From: JALORV01 sp035498175
GTDB taxonomy: Bacteria > Pseudomonadota > Gammaproteobacteria > Burkholderiales > Burkholderiaceae_F
Direction of reading: 5' to 3'
DNA length: 5,425 nt
Assembly: GCA_035498175.1 (NCBI GenBank)
Contig: DATKAJ010000037.1
Location: 1-5,425 of the forward strand
Position numbers and translations under genes: made by a program. Below, piece by piece: positions 1 to 5,335 of this stretch; positions within the stretch are counted from its first letter, which is position 1; each line of letters begins with the position of its first letter. The notes under the pieces are model-generated. The model was not told where the DNA came from and ran no database searches. It saw only the letters and a program-made list of their open reading frames with translations.

Positions 1-98
1 TTGAAGCCCTGGCGAACAGTCTCGCGGACAGAGCGGAGTTGTTGGAAGTTCACGAAGACGCGCCAGCAGCGGCGGGTTATGCGGTCTACGAATTTTGA
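1..98 (+). CDS. C-terminal end of an unidentified protein (5' partial)
   Basis: A reading frame is open from base 3 to a TGA at 96-98 and gives 31 residues: many Ala, Glu and Leu, then a short tail ending GYAVYEF. It enters from outside the window, so it has no start here. Its third codon positions are mostly G or C in the first half, and its composition looks like protein, whereas the competing frame in the same stretch is full of Arg, Cys and Trp. The ending on an aromatic beta-strand-like segment is compatible with a globular enzyme. I do not recognise the family. The DNA becomes poorer in GC right after the stop, which fits a gene boundary. Confidence 0.5.
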   Translation, partial: EALANSLADRAELLEVHEDAPAAAGYAVYEF

Positions 99-466
99 AT
101 GCCGCTTATCAGTCGGGTAGCGACTATCTTGTGCTTTGCTAAGTCGAATCGCGCATAAGGGCGGCGCTTGCCTGCGTTGACGATTGCTCGCAGTACCCTC
201 GCAATGACCGCTCTCTTCAGTTCTGGCGGACTGCTAAGGGTCGTGAGTCCCAGTTGGCGGCACGTGAAAGCCGCCTCTGGCCGATCACACGCGCCGGGGC
301 AGGCCGATCGATCTTGGTCACCTCGTCAAAGTCCGAGTCGGTCTGCGAACGGGCTTGCTGCATCAGGACGCTGCTGTAGTGACGGACTGCGTCGAACACG
401 ACGTCGCTATAGCCCGGGCGCATAAGGAGCTCGGGCTGCTGGGGTGTGCCAGCGGCTACAGCCCAC
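99..466. other. Stretch with no convincing gene; possible eroded coding DNA
   Basis: No frame here has a start, a ribosome site and a recognisable product together. Bases 99-216 are noticeably richer in A and T than the rest and hold only a weak 5-bp hairpin (111-125, AGTCG/CGACT) with no T-run. From about 430 down to 217 the minus strand has a coding-like frame with mostly G/C third positions and the segment SDVVFDAVRHYSSVLMQQAR, ending in TGA at 217-219. Its upstream part would be antisense to the polyphosphate kinase remnant, so at best it is a truncated tail. A plus-strand frame over the same bases is also partly open (DCVEHDVAIARAHKELGLLG), so the strand cannot be settled. I recognise neither product. 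Confidence 0.35.
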
Positions 467-696
467 CGCAGAGATGAGGCGATGCTCGAGCGCACGCACA
501 TCGCCGAGGCGCCCAGATGGGCGCTGCAGGCGGTCGACAAGAAGCGCGCACGGCTGAACCGCATCGCGAACGCGCTGTCGCAGATGCCGTACCACGAGAT
601 CGAGCGGCCGCTGGTCGAGCTGCCGGCGCGCGTGCGCCACCCGACTACCACCGGCAGCCGGCGCCGACGTCGATGGTGGTGCCCGAGGTGTACTAG
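467..696 (+). pseudogene. C-terminal remnant of polyphosphate kinase 2 (PPK2), frameshifted
   Basis: PPK2 enzymes move phosphate between polyphosphate and nucleotides. The remnant matches their C-terminal end. RDEAMLERTHIAEAP is followed by VDKKRARLN, SQMPYHEIERP and VELPARVRHP, which correspond to the helix and tail I remember for class-I-type PPK2 (typically MLERTHIPEAPWW, VQAVDKKRARLN, LSQMPY, LPERVRH). The matching frame then breaks at about 641. One frame over, the expected tail continues as DYHRQPAPTSMVVPEVY and stops at TAG 694-696, as if one base of a proline codon had been lost. The usual Trp of the APWW motif is Arg here. The Walker A and B core (about 200 residues upstream) is absent, so no kinase can be made. 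A second slip near 458-470 is possible because an upstream TAC-AGC (Tyr-Ser) lies in another frame. Gene identity is strong; the exact left edge is uncertain. Confidence 0.82.
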
Positions 697-786
697 TCAC
701 CGCGGCACGGCGTCAGCATGCCCGGGCCGGCCGCTTGCGCTGGCGCAACCCGCGGCGCGCGGGGCGGCGCATGATGGCCAGCCAGC

Positions 787-1293
787 ATGAAGGTCCTCAT
801 CGTCAGCGCCGACGGCTTCGAGGACAGCGAGTTGCTCGAACCGGCACGCCGCTTGCGTGCGCGCGAGATTGCGGTGGAGATCGCGTCGCCGCAGGCAGGC
901 GTGCTCACCGGCAAGCACGGTGGACGCGTTGCCGTCGACCGCACGATCGCGGGCCTGCGCGCCGCCGACTACGACGCACTGCTGCTGCCAGGCGGTCTGG
1001 CGCCAGCCGGCCTATGCCGCGACGCCGCGGTGCTGCAACTCGCGCGCGAGTTCGCCATGCAAGACAAGCCGATCGCGGCGATCTGCCATGGTCCGCAGAT
1101 CCTCGCCGCCGCCGGCGTGTTGCGGGGCCGCCGCGCCACGGCCCATCCGACGGTGGCGGAGACGCTGCGCGCCGCGGGCGCCGTCTACGAGGACAGCGAG
1201 GTCGTCGTAGACGGCCGCCTTGTCACCTCGCGCCGGCCGGCCGACTTGCCTGCGTTTATCGAGGCGTTGTCGCGCCTGCTGGGCCGCACGTGA
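787..1293 (+). CDS. DJ-1/PfpI family protein (YhbO/PfpI-like)
   Basis: This is a 168-residue single-domain protein of the usual length for the DJ-1/PfpI superfamily, whose members are reported as peptidases, glyoxalases/deglycases or stress proteins. The visible family features are an N-terminal Rossmann strand MKVLIVSADGFED with the conserved Glu12 that sits beside the catalytic cysteine, the strand DALLLPGG (63-70), and the nucleophile elbow AAICHGPQIL (97-106) with Cys100 and His101. The C-terminal end has VVVDGRLVTSRRPADLPAF, typical of the YhbO/PfpI branch. It lacks a signal peptide and is expected in the cytoplasm, probably as an oligomer. The common GGRAP is GGLAP here (Leu71). The ATG at 787 fits the start of the first strand; ATGs at 771 and 774 are not in frame. 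No strong Shine-Dalgarno is seen. It is the first gene of a probable three-gene unit, with DUF504 starting 24 bases downstream. The substrate cannot be read from sequence. Confidence 0.93.
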   Translation: MKVLIVSADGFEDSELLEPARRLRAREIAVEIASPQAGVLTGKHGGRVAVDRTIAGLRAADYDALLLPGGLAPAGLCRDAAVLQLAREFAMQDKPIAAICHGPQILAAAGVLRGRRATAHPTVAETLRAAGAVYEDSEVVVDGRLVTSRRPADLPAFIEALSRLLGRT

Positions 1294-1317
1294 CTTGCGC
1301 GGCGACCCACCCCGGCG

Positions 1318-1587
1318 ATGCTCCCGATCCAGTCCCTGCTTGATCGCATCCGCTGGGACGAAGCCTTCGGCCGCGCGGCGTTCACGATCAGCTATCACGA
1401 CAGGGCGCGACACACTCTCGTCGTGGTGCCGTACGAGCGCATCCGCATCGAGCCCGGCAACCACTTCTCGTTCACGGCCATCGAGGCGGACGGCTCGACA
1501 CACGAGGTGCCGTTGCACCGCGTGCGCGAGGTCCGTCGCAACGGCACGCTGATCTGGCAGCGAAGCGTCGGGATCGACGCGCGGTGA
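1318..1587 (+). CDS. DUF504 / MJ1316-type RNA cyclic-end recognition domain protein
   Basis: This small basic protein of 89 residues consists of a single DUF504 (PF04457) domain. Family landmarks are the N-terminal PIQSLLDRIRWD (3-14), the strand-rich middle with VPYERIRIEP (37-46), and the diagnostic C-terminal PLHRVREVRRNGTLIWQR (65-82) with the conserved His67-Arg68. In other organisms this domain is fused to RNA-processing enzymes such as 2H phosphoesterases and nucleotidyltransferases, and comparative genomics led to the proposal that it recognises RNA ends bearing a 2',3'-cyclic phosphate. A direct biochemical role for the bacterial stand-alone form is, to my knowledge, not established. 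There is no signal peptide or membrane segment, so it should be cytoplasmic. It sits 24 bases after the DJ-1/PfpI gene and 28 bases before the lipase-like gene, which suggests co-transcription. The ATG start is supported by full coverage of the domain, though the upstream ribosome site is weak. Confidence 0.9.
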   Translation: MLPIQSLLDRIRWDEAFGRAAFTISYHDRARHTLVVVPYERIRIEPGNHFSFTAIEADGSTHEVPLHRVREVRRNGTLIWQRSVGIDAR

Positions 1588-1615
1588 CGAACGATCGCCT
1601 GCACACGATGCCGTG

Positions 1616-2734
1616 ATGAGCACGCCAATCGTCTTCCTGGTGCCGGGCTTCTTCGGCTTCACCTCCGTCGGCTCGGTCAGCTACTTCGAGCACGTCGAGC
1701 AAGTGCTCGTTGGAGCGCTGCGGCGGCACGGTGTCGAGGCACGCGTCGTGCGCTGCAAGACGCAGCCGACGGCGTCGATCCCGCGCCGCGCCGAGGCCCT
1801 GTGCGCCCAGGTGCGCCGCCGCGGCGGCCTCGATGCACCACAGTTGCACTTCGTCGGCCACTCCACCGGCGGCTTGGACGTGCGCATGCTGCTGAGCCCC
1901 GAGGTGCGCCTGCCGTCGAGCGATGCGCAGGCGCGGATCGCCGCCTTGACGAGGACCGCCATCTCCGTAGCGACGCCGCATCACGGCACACCGCTCGCAA
2001 AGCACTTCCTCACCCTGCAGGGCCAGACGCTGCTGCTGGTGCTCAGCGGCCTGGCGACCTCCGGCGAGGGGCGCGGCACGATCCTCGCCGCTGCCAAGGC
2101 GATCGCCCTGGTGGCGCGGCTGGACGACTGGCTCGGCCGCACCGAAGGGCCGCTCGACCGCATCGCCGAAGGCCTGCTGCGCAAGATCCGCTTCGACCGG
2201 CGCTCGCACGTGTGGAGCTACCTTCGCGAGATCGAACGCGACCAGAGCGCCGTGCTGCAACTCACGCCAGAAGGCGTCGAGCTCTTCGCCGCCGCGGTGG
2301 CCGACCGGCCGGGCATCGACTATGCGTGTGTCGTCGACGGCGTGCCGCGGCCGCACGAGCGGCTGCGTGCTAGGGAACTGCTCGATCCCGAGTACATCGC
2401 GCTGCGCTCGCTGTTCCGGCTCCTGCACGGACTGACTTCCCACCCCTATCCGCACTGCCGCTACCCGCGGCCTACGGCAGCGACGCTGCGCGTACTCGAG
2501 CGCGGGCTCGGCTTCAAGGTGACGGCCGGCACCAACGACGGCATCGTGCCGACCCTGAGCCAGCTGCACGGCCGAGTGCTGCATGTCGCGCGCGCCGATC
2601 ATCTCGACGTGGTCGGGCACTACGGCCTCGCCGGCGGGCGGACGGCGGACTGGCTGCCCTCCGGCGCTGGCTTCACGAACGAAGCGTTCGAGGCCACCTG
2701 GGACGCGGTCGCAGCAGCCATCGCGGCCCGCTGA
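1616..2734 (+). CDS. Lipase-like alpha/beta hydrolase (triacylglycerol lipase type)
   Basis: The protein has 372 residues. It opens with the oxyanion-hole strand PIVFLVPGFFGF (4-15), reaches the nucleophile elbow VGHSTGG with Ser83, and continues through VATPHHGTPLA (118-128), which matches the TPHxGT segment of bacterial triacylglycerol lipases. The acid is Asp308 in TNDGIVP. The histidine is His329 in ADHLDVVGHY, the same NDG and DHLD arrangement as in Burkholderia and Pseudomonas lipases. The roughly 180 residues between, including a hydrophobic helix at 138-147, would carry the lid. Unlike secreted lipases it has no signal peptide, so an intracellular ester or lipid substrate is likely; the substrate itself is not readable. 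A GTG directly before the ATG (1613) could also start it; I chose ATG. No clear Shine-Dalgarno is present. It is the last gene of the three-gene plus-strand group and ends before a convergent gene. A 382-residue frame on the other strand across this gene is a high-GC shadow. Confidence 0.9.
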   Translation: MSTPIVFLVPGFFGFTSVGSVSYFEHVEQVLVGALRRHGVEARVVRCKTQPTASIPRRAEALCAQVRRRGGLDAPQLHFVGHSTGGLDVRMLLSPEVRLPSSDAQARIAALTRTAISVATPHHGTPLAKHFLTLQGQTLLLVLSGLATSGEGRGTILAAAKAIALVARLDDWLGRTEGPLDRIAEGLLRKIRFDRRSHVWSYLREIERDQSAVLQLTPEGVELFAAAVADRPGIDYACVVDGVPRPHERLRARELLDPEYIALRSLFRLLHGLTSHPYPHCRYPRPTAATLRVLERGLGFKVTAGTNDGIVPTLSQLHGRVLHVARADHLDVVGHYGLAGGRTADWLPSGAGFTNEAFEATWDAVAAAIAAR

Positions 2735-2754
2735 CGCCGCGTGGTCAGCGGCCG

Positions 2755-2787
2755 GGTTGCGGCGGCGGCTGCAACCGATGCAGCCGC
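2755..2787. terminator. Two overlapping GC-rich hairpins between convergent genes
   Basis: The first hairpin pairs 2755-2763 with 2768-2776 (9 pairs, one G-T wobble, 4-base loop). The second pairs GCGGCTGCA at 2765-2773 with TGCAGCCGC at 2779-2787 (9 perfect pairs, 5-base loop). They share bases, so only one can form at a time. They lie 20 bases after the lipase stop and about 50 bases beyond the stop of the opposing hydrolase. Neither strand shows a T-run, so this is not a classical intrinsic terminator. A role in ending or protecting the two converging transcripts is inference. Confidence 0.4.
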
Positions 2788-2839
2788 TCGCACAGCTCTC
2801 GCTCGCCTGGATGCTCGGGGACAGTGAGGCGCAGCCGCA

Positions 2840-3658
2840 CTAGGGCGTCGCCGCACCGCGCGCCACCGAACTGCGGCCGAGCGCGGCCTCAGTCGCGTCA
2901 CGCCACCAGGGCGCATCGACGAAGGCCGGCCAGTCGTTGTGGTCGGCGCCGCCGATCACAACGAGGCGCTTGGGCGCGTTCAGGCCCGCGTGCAGCGCCC
3001 GGCCGAGCGTTGGCGGAACGATGGCGTCCTGCTCGGCGACCGCTACGACGACGGGTCGGTCGAAGCCCTGCAGCGCGGCCAGCGTGTCGTAGCGGTCGCG
3101 TAGCAGCCAGCGCACCGGCAGCCAGGGGTAGTGATGGGCGCCGACGTGCGCGAGGCGGTCCCAGGGCGTAATCAGCAGCAGGCCCGCGACGAGCTCGCGT
3201 TGCCTTGCGCCGGCCGCAGCGGCCACCGCCGCGCCCAGCGACTCGCCCACCAGCAGCAGTGGCCCGCCGTGGCGGGCTTCCGCCAGCGTGATCGTCGCCT
3301 CGGCGTCGCGCACCAGGCTCGCCTCGGACGGCCGGCCCGCGCGCGGGCCGTAGCCCGGGTACTCGGCGAGGACGACGCGCCAGCCCAGTGGCACCAATGC
3401 CTGTGCGTAGAAGCCGCGATGACCCGCGTGCCCCGCGTTGCCATGGAAGACGATCGCGGTGCCGCGCGCGGCGCGCTCGGACTCGGGCTCGGCGACCAGC
3501 CCGCGGAAGTCCTGGGCCGACGGCCAGGCCTGCAGCCCCCCAGTGTCCAGCTGCGCGACGGTCGCGCGGTCCGGGAAGTAGATCAGCTGGTCCTGCCAGA
3601 CAACGATTGCACCGAGCAGCGCAAGCGCCGCGGCCACGAGCCAGAGCACGGTTGCCAT
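2840..3658 (-). CDS. Membrane-anchored alpha/beta hydrolase, BEM46/YfhR type
   Basis: The product is 272 residues. Residues 4-21 form one hydrophobic segment (VLWLVAAALALLGAIVVW), followed by DQLIYFPDR, the usual entry of BEM46/YfhR-like hydrolases, so the enzyme is probably an inner-membrane-anchored protein with its catalytic domain outside the cytoplasm. The core shows the oxyanion strand VFHGNAGH (70-77), AEYPGYGPRAGRPSE (98-112), the nucleophile elbow GESLGAA with Ser140, ITPWD (163-167), Asp211 in AEQDAIVP, and His240 in GGADHNDW. The triad is therefore complete. Substrates of this family are poorly known; peptidase and esterase activities have been suggested. The ATG at 3658 was chosen because it begins right before the membrane segment; the longer frame back to 3793 crosses a palindrome and non-coding-looking DNA. 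There is no obvious Shine-Dalgarno. A TetR-operator-like palindrome lies about 80 bases upstream. Confidence 0.9.
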   Translation of the reverse strand: MATVLWLVAAALALLGAIVVWQDQLIYFPDRATVAQLDTGGLQAWPSAQDFRGLVAEPESERAARGTAIVFHGNAGHAGHRGFYAQALVPLGWRVVLAEYPGYGPRAGRPSEASLVRDAEATITLAEARHGGPLLLVGESLGAAVAAAAGARQRELVAGLLLITPWDRLAHVGAHHYPWLPVRWLLRDRYDTLAALQGFDRPVVVAVAEQDAIVPPTLGRALHAGLNAPKRLVVIGGADHNDWPAFVDAPWWRDATEAALGRSSVARGAATP

Positions 3659-3715
3659 GGGCGCCGAGAAGTCATGACGGGGACGGCTCACTGCGCGGGG
3701 CCGTACCAGGAGTGT

Positions 3716-3744
3716 TGTATAGCTCCACAGACGTGAACTAAGCG
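3716..3744 (-). promoter_or_regulatory. Possible promoter of the minus-strand hydrolase
   Basis: On the minus strand, TATACA (3721 down to 3716) is a reasonable -10 box. The hexamer 17 bases upstream, CGCTTA, is a poor -35 match and falls inside the right arm of the operator-like palindrome. A start near 3709 would give a leader of about 50 bases before the ATG at 3658. The poor -35 box means that expression may need an activator, or that the promoter is elsewhere. Confidence 0.3.
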
Positions 3745-3754
3745 TTTGCTTAGT
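3737..3754. promoter_or_regulatory. Perfect inverted repeat resembling a TetR-family operator
   Basis: ACTAAGCGTTTGCTTAGT has 7-base perfect arms (ACTAAGC/GCTTAGT) around a 4-base centre. Length, AT-rich ends and the AAGC/GCTT core are typical of operators bound by TetR/AcrR-type dimers. It overlaps the presumed -35 region of the minus-strand hydrolase, a position suited to repression. It also covers the stop codon of the small signal-peptide frame. No TetR gene is present in this window, so the regulator would be encoded elsewhere or has been lost. The role is inferred from shape and position only. Confidence 0.45.
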
Positions 3755-3854
3755 GTTTCGCGCCAATTGTTGACGATGGGACCGGTTGGGCATGCAGAAT
3801 GGACCAGGGTGCGGGCAGCAGCAGGCCGCTGCCCAGGAGTTGGCGTCGCTTCAT
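3750..3854 (-). pseudogene. Tat-like signal-peptide stump of a truncated exported protein
   Basis: A 34-codon frame too short for usual gene calling starts with ATG at 3854 and stops at TAA 3752-3750. A perfect AGGAGG (3864 down to 3859) lies 4 bases upstream, the best ribosome site in the window. The product begins MKRRQLLGSGLLLPAP with twin arginines at 3-4, a hydrophobic core, and a likely cleavage site in LHA-QP at about residues 21-22. This is the N-terminal region of a Tat- or Sec-exported protein. Only about 12 residues follow the cleavage site, so no mature domain remains. It begins 19 bases after the stop of the exported protein encoded upstream, so it was probably the second gene of that operon. 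I infer that a deletion or rearrangement removed the body and brought in the palindrome and hydrolase. A true small secreted peptide is the alternative. Confidence 0.6.
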
Positions 3855-3873
3855 CACGCCTCCTGTGAGCGGT

Positions 3874-4806
3874 TCAGTCCTCTTCGCAGGGCTCCGGATA
3901 GACCCCCACCACGATGATTTCGTAGGGCAGGTTCCAGTTCAGTGGATCGCGTTCGTCACTGCGGTTCTTCACGCGCCACGACACCAGTGCCAGATCGATC
4001 CGCGGGATACCCAGTACCCGCAGGCACGCGCTAGCACCCAGGTCGCGGACCGCGACTTCCGGCGCGGTGTCCTGGACGAACACCATGCGCTTGGCGCGCA
4101 AGAGCAAATGGCCTTCACTGTCCTGCACGCGGGCCATCGCCACCGCGCCGTCGGACAATTTGAACGGCTTCTCGTTCAGGACCATCTGGAAGTTCACATA
4201 GTTGTATCCGATGCCCGAGCTGACGATTGTCGTCTTGCCAGCCTTCGGAATGATCTTGGAGCGCACGGCGTCGTAGCGCGGGAATGCGTCTTCGGCCTTC
4301 TTGGGCTCGAAGCCGGGAATCGGCTGGAACGATGCGCGTATGTCGATGCTGCCGACCTGCGCGATCGGGTGGATCTCGAACACATGGTCAGGGTTGCTGG
4401 TCTGCGCGGCTGCGATGGCCTTGCCCTGCACGAACACGTTGTCGCCGCCGTGTTCGTTCCAGATGCGCCAGGCGCCGGTGATTGCGATCGCCGTGCTGGT
4501 CCCCACGGCGGCGTTGGCTGCGTCCACTGCGTCGCCGTGGTTCTTGGCATTCATGATCTCCGCGACCGCCGGCAGGCCGATGTTCTTGGCGTCGCGGCCC
4601 GCGACGTGCATGTCGCCGTCCTTGGACGCGGGATTCGGTTTGCCCTTGGTCTGGTCGACGATGAACTGTGCGTCGATCGTGGCGCGGTTCTTGTACTTCT
4701 CGATGAACGTGTTGTTCAGCGTGATGCTGACTTCGGCGGCAACGGGCCAGCTCGCGAAGAGGGCAGTGACCGCTGCCACCCGCAAGAACAGGGCGAACTT
4801 GCGCAT
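3874..4806 (-). CDS. Sec-exported protein of unrecognised family
   Basis: The protein is 310 residues. Residues 1-24 are a clear Sec signal peptide (MRKFALFLRV, a hydrophobic core, cleavage after PVAA before EVSI), so the mature protein is periplasmic or secreted. The ATG at 4806 was preferred over the in-frame ATG at 4818 because GGAGGA sits 4 bases before it and inside the longer version. The mature part has NNTFIEKYKNRATID, then DGDMHVAG (63-70), VAEIMNA (81-87), GAWRIWNEHGG (111-121) and DHVFEIHPI (140-148). The order DGDxH, then AE, then a Trp-containing strand, then ExHP recalls a group of small secreted bacterial proteins that combine DGDxH with an ELHP-type motif, but I cannot name a family. 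Two cysteines (261 and 307) might form a disulfide. Predicted beta-rich; no transmembrane helix after the signal. It is followed by the signal-peptide stump 19 bases downstream. Whether it is enzymatic is unknown. Confidence 0.85.
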   Translation of the reverse strand: MRKFALFLRVAAVTALFASWPVAAEVSITLNNTFIEKYKNRATIDAQFIVDQTKGKPNPASKDGDMHVAGRDAKNIGLPAVAEIMNAKNHGDAVDAANAAVGTSTAIAITGAWRIWNEHGGDNVFVQGKAIAAAQTSNPDHVFEIHPIAQVGSIDIRASFQPIPGFEPKKAEDAFPRYDAVRSKIIPKAGKTTIVSSGIGYNYVNFQMVLNEKPFKLSDGAVAMARVQDSEGHLLLRAKRMVFVQDTAPEVAVRDLGASACLRVLGIPRIDLALVSWRVKNRSDERDPLNWNLPYEIIVVGVYPEPCEED

Positions 4807-5335
4807 GGGGTCCTCCATTTCCTACGGCCCGGCACTCGGCCGAGCCTCAAGAGCAACCCCCTCCAAATGGCCACTGTAGGCGCGACGGTGGGTCTTGAGT
4901 TGTGGGCGATCACGCACTGGGGCTTCAAACATGGGGGTGCCTGCGCATGCCCGCTGGCGCCGCAACGCAGGTACTCGCCTAGGAAGCTGAGTTTCTCGAA
5001 ACCCAGATCACTGTTGACCATCCTGCCAGGCGGTCACTGCGTCGTCTATCGCTCTGTGGCAAAGAGCGCCAAGCGGCGATTGCCTGCATCGCCGCGCTGT
5101 TGCAGGATCGTGCCAGCCGCACCGCCGCGCTGTGCATCCGCCGCGTACGTAGCCAGCCCGAGACCGGATGCAGCCAGTTCGAGCTGGAGCGCGGCGCGGA
5201 CTGCGATGTCGAGCGGGTGCCCGTTGTGGCGGCTTCCGGTCCGGGAGTGCGGGGGTTACCCAGCAGTGCACGACCGGAGAAGAGCTTTATCTTGTGCGCG
5301 CCTTGAGATGCCATACATCCCTGCTGAGGTGTGCT
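4807..5335. other. Stretch with no confident gene; possible decayed coding segment
   Basis: Bases 4807-4870 are the leader of the exported-protein gene on the minus strand and contain its GGAGGA and a 10-base palindrome CTCGGCCGAG (4835-4844) of unknown role. No clear -35/-10 pair was found. From about 5056 to 5235 the plus strand has a frame with G/C-rich third positions, a repeated Cys pattern and the segment AIACIAALLQDRASRTAALC. It has no credible start or ribosome site and degenerates before its stop at 5306, so it may be a relic of an old gene. I do not recognise it. Minus-strand frames over the same region look like shadows, rich in Arg and Ser. Confidence 0.35.

Noticed and set aside
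151..427. 10-base direct repeat GCGCATAAGG at 151-160 and 418-427, possible target duplication
   Set aside because: No terminal inverted repeats or transposase lie between the copies, and repeats of this length are expected by chance in a window of this size.
735..748. Small hairpin TTGCG/CGCAA after the PPK2 remnant as a terminator
   Set aside because: The stem has only five to six pairs and there is no T-run. It is too weak to call.
1012..1662. 216-codon minus-strand frame over the DJ-1 and DUF504 genes
   Set aside because: It spans two well-supported plus-strand genes and the gaps around them, with low-complexity Arg-rich composition.
1472..2620. Long open frame of 382 codons on the minus strand opposite the lipase-like gene
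   Set aside because: The plus strand carries a complete hydrolase with all catalytic motifs. The minus frame has no recognisable motif, is rich in Arg, Gln and His, and is the usual mirror effect of high-GC coding DNA.
3131..3736. 201-codon plus-strand frame opposite the membrane-anchored hydrolase
   Set aside because: It is the shadow of a minus-strand gene with an intact catalytic triad, and it runs across the promoter region and into the operator-like palindrome.
3659..3793. N-terminal extension of the hydrolase to ATG 3793
   Set aside because: The extra 45 residues run across the operator-like palindrome and a possible -10 box, have no domain-like pattern, and would place the membrane segment in the middle of a basic leader.
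4979..5314. 111-codon minus-strand frame
   Set aside because: It is rich in Arg and Ser, with no motif and no ribosome site. It is better explained as the shadow of the coding-like plus-strand relic.
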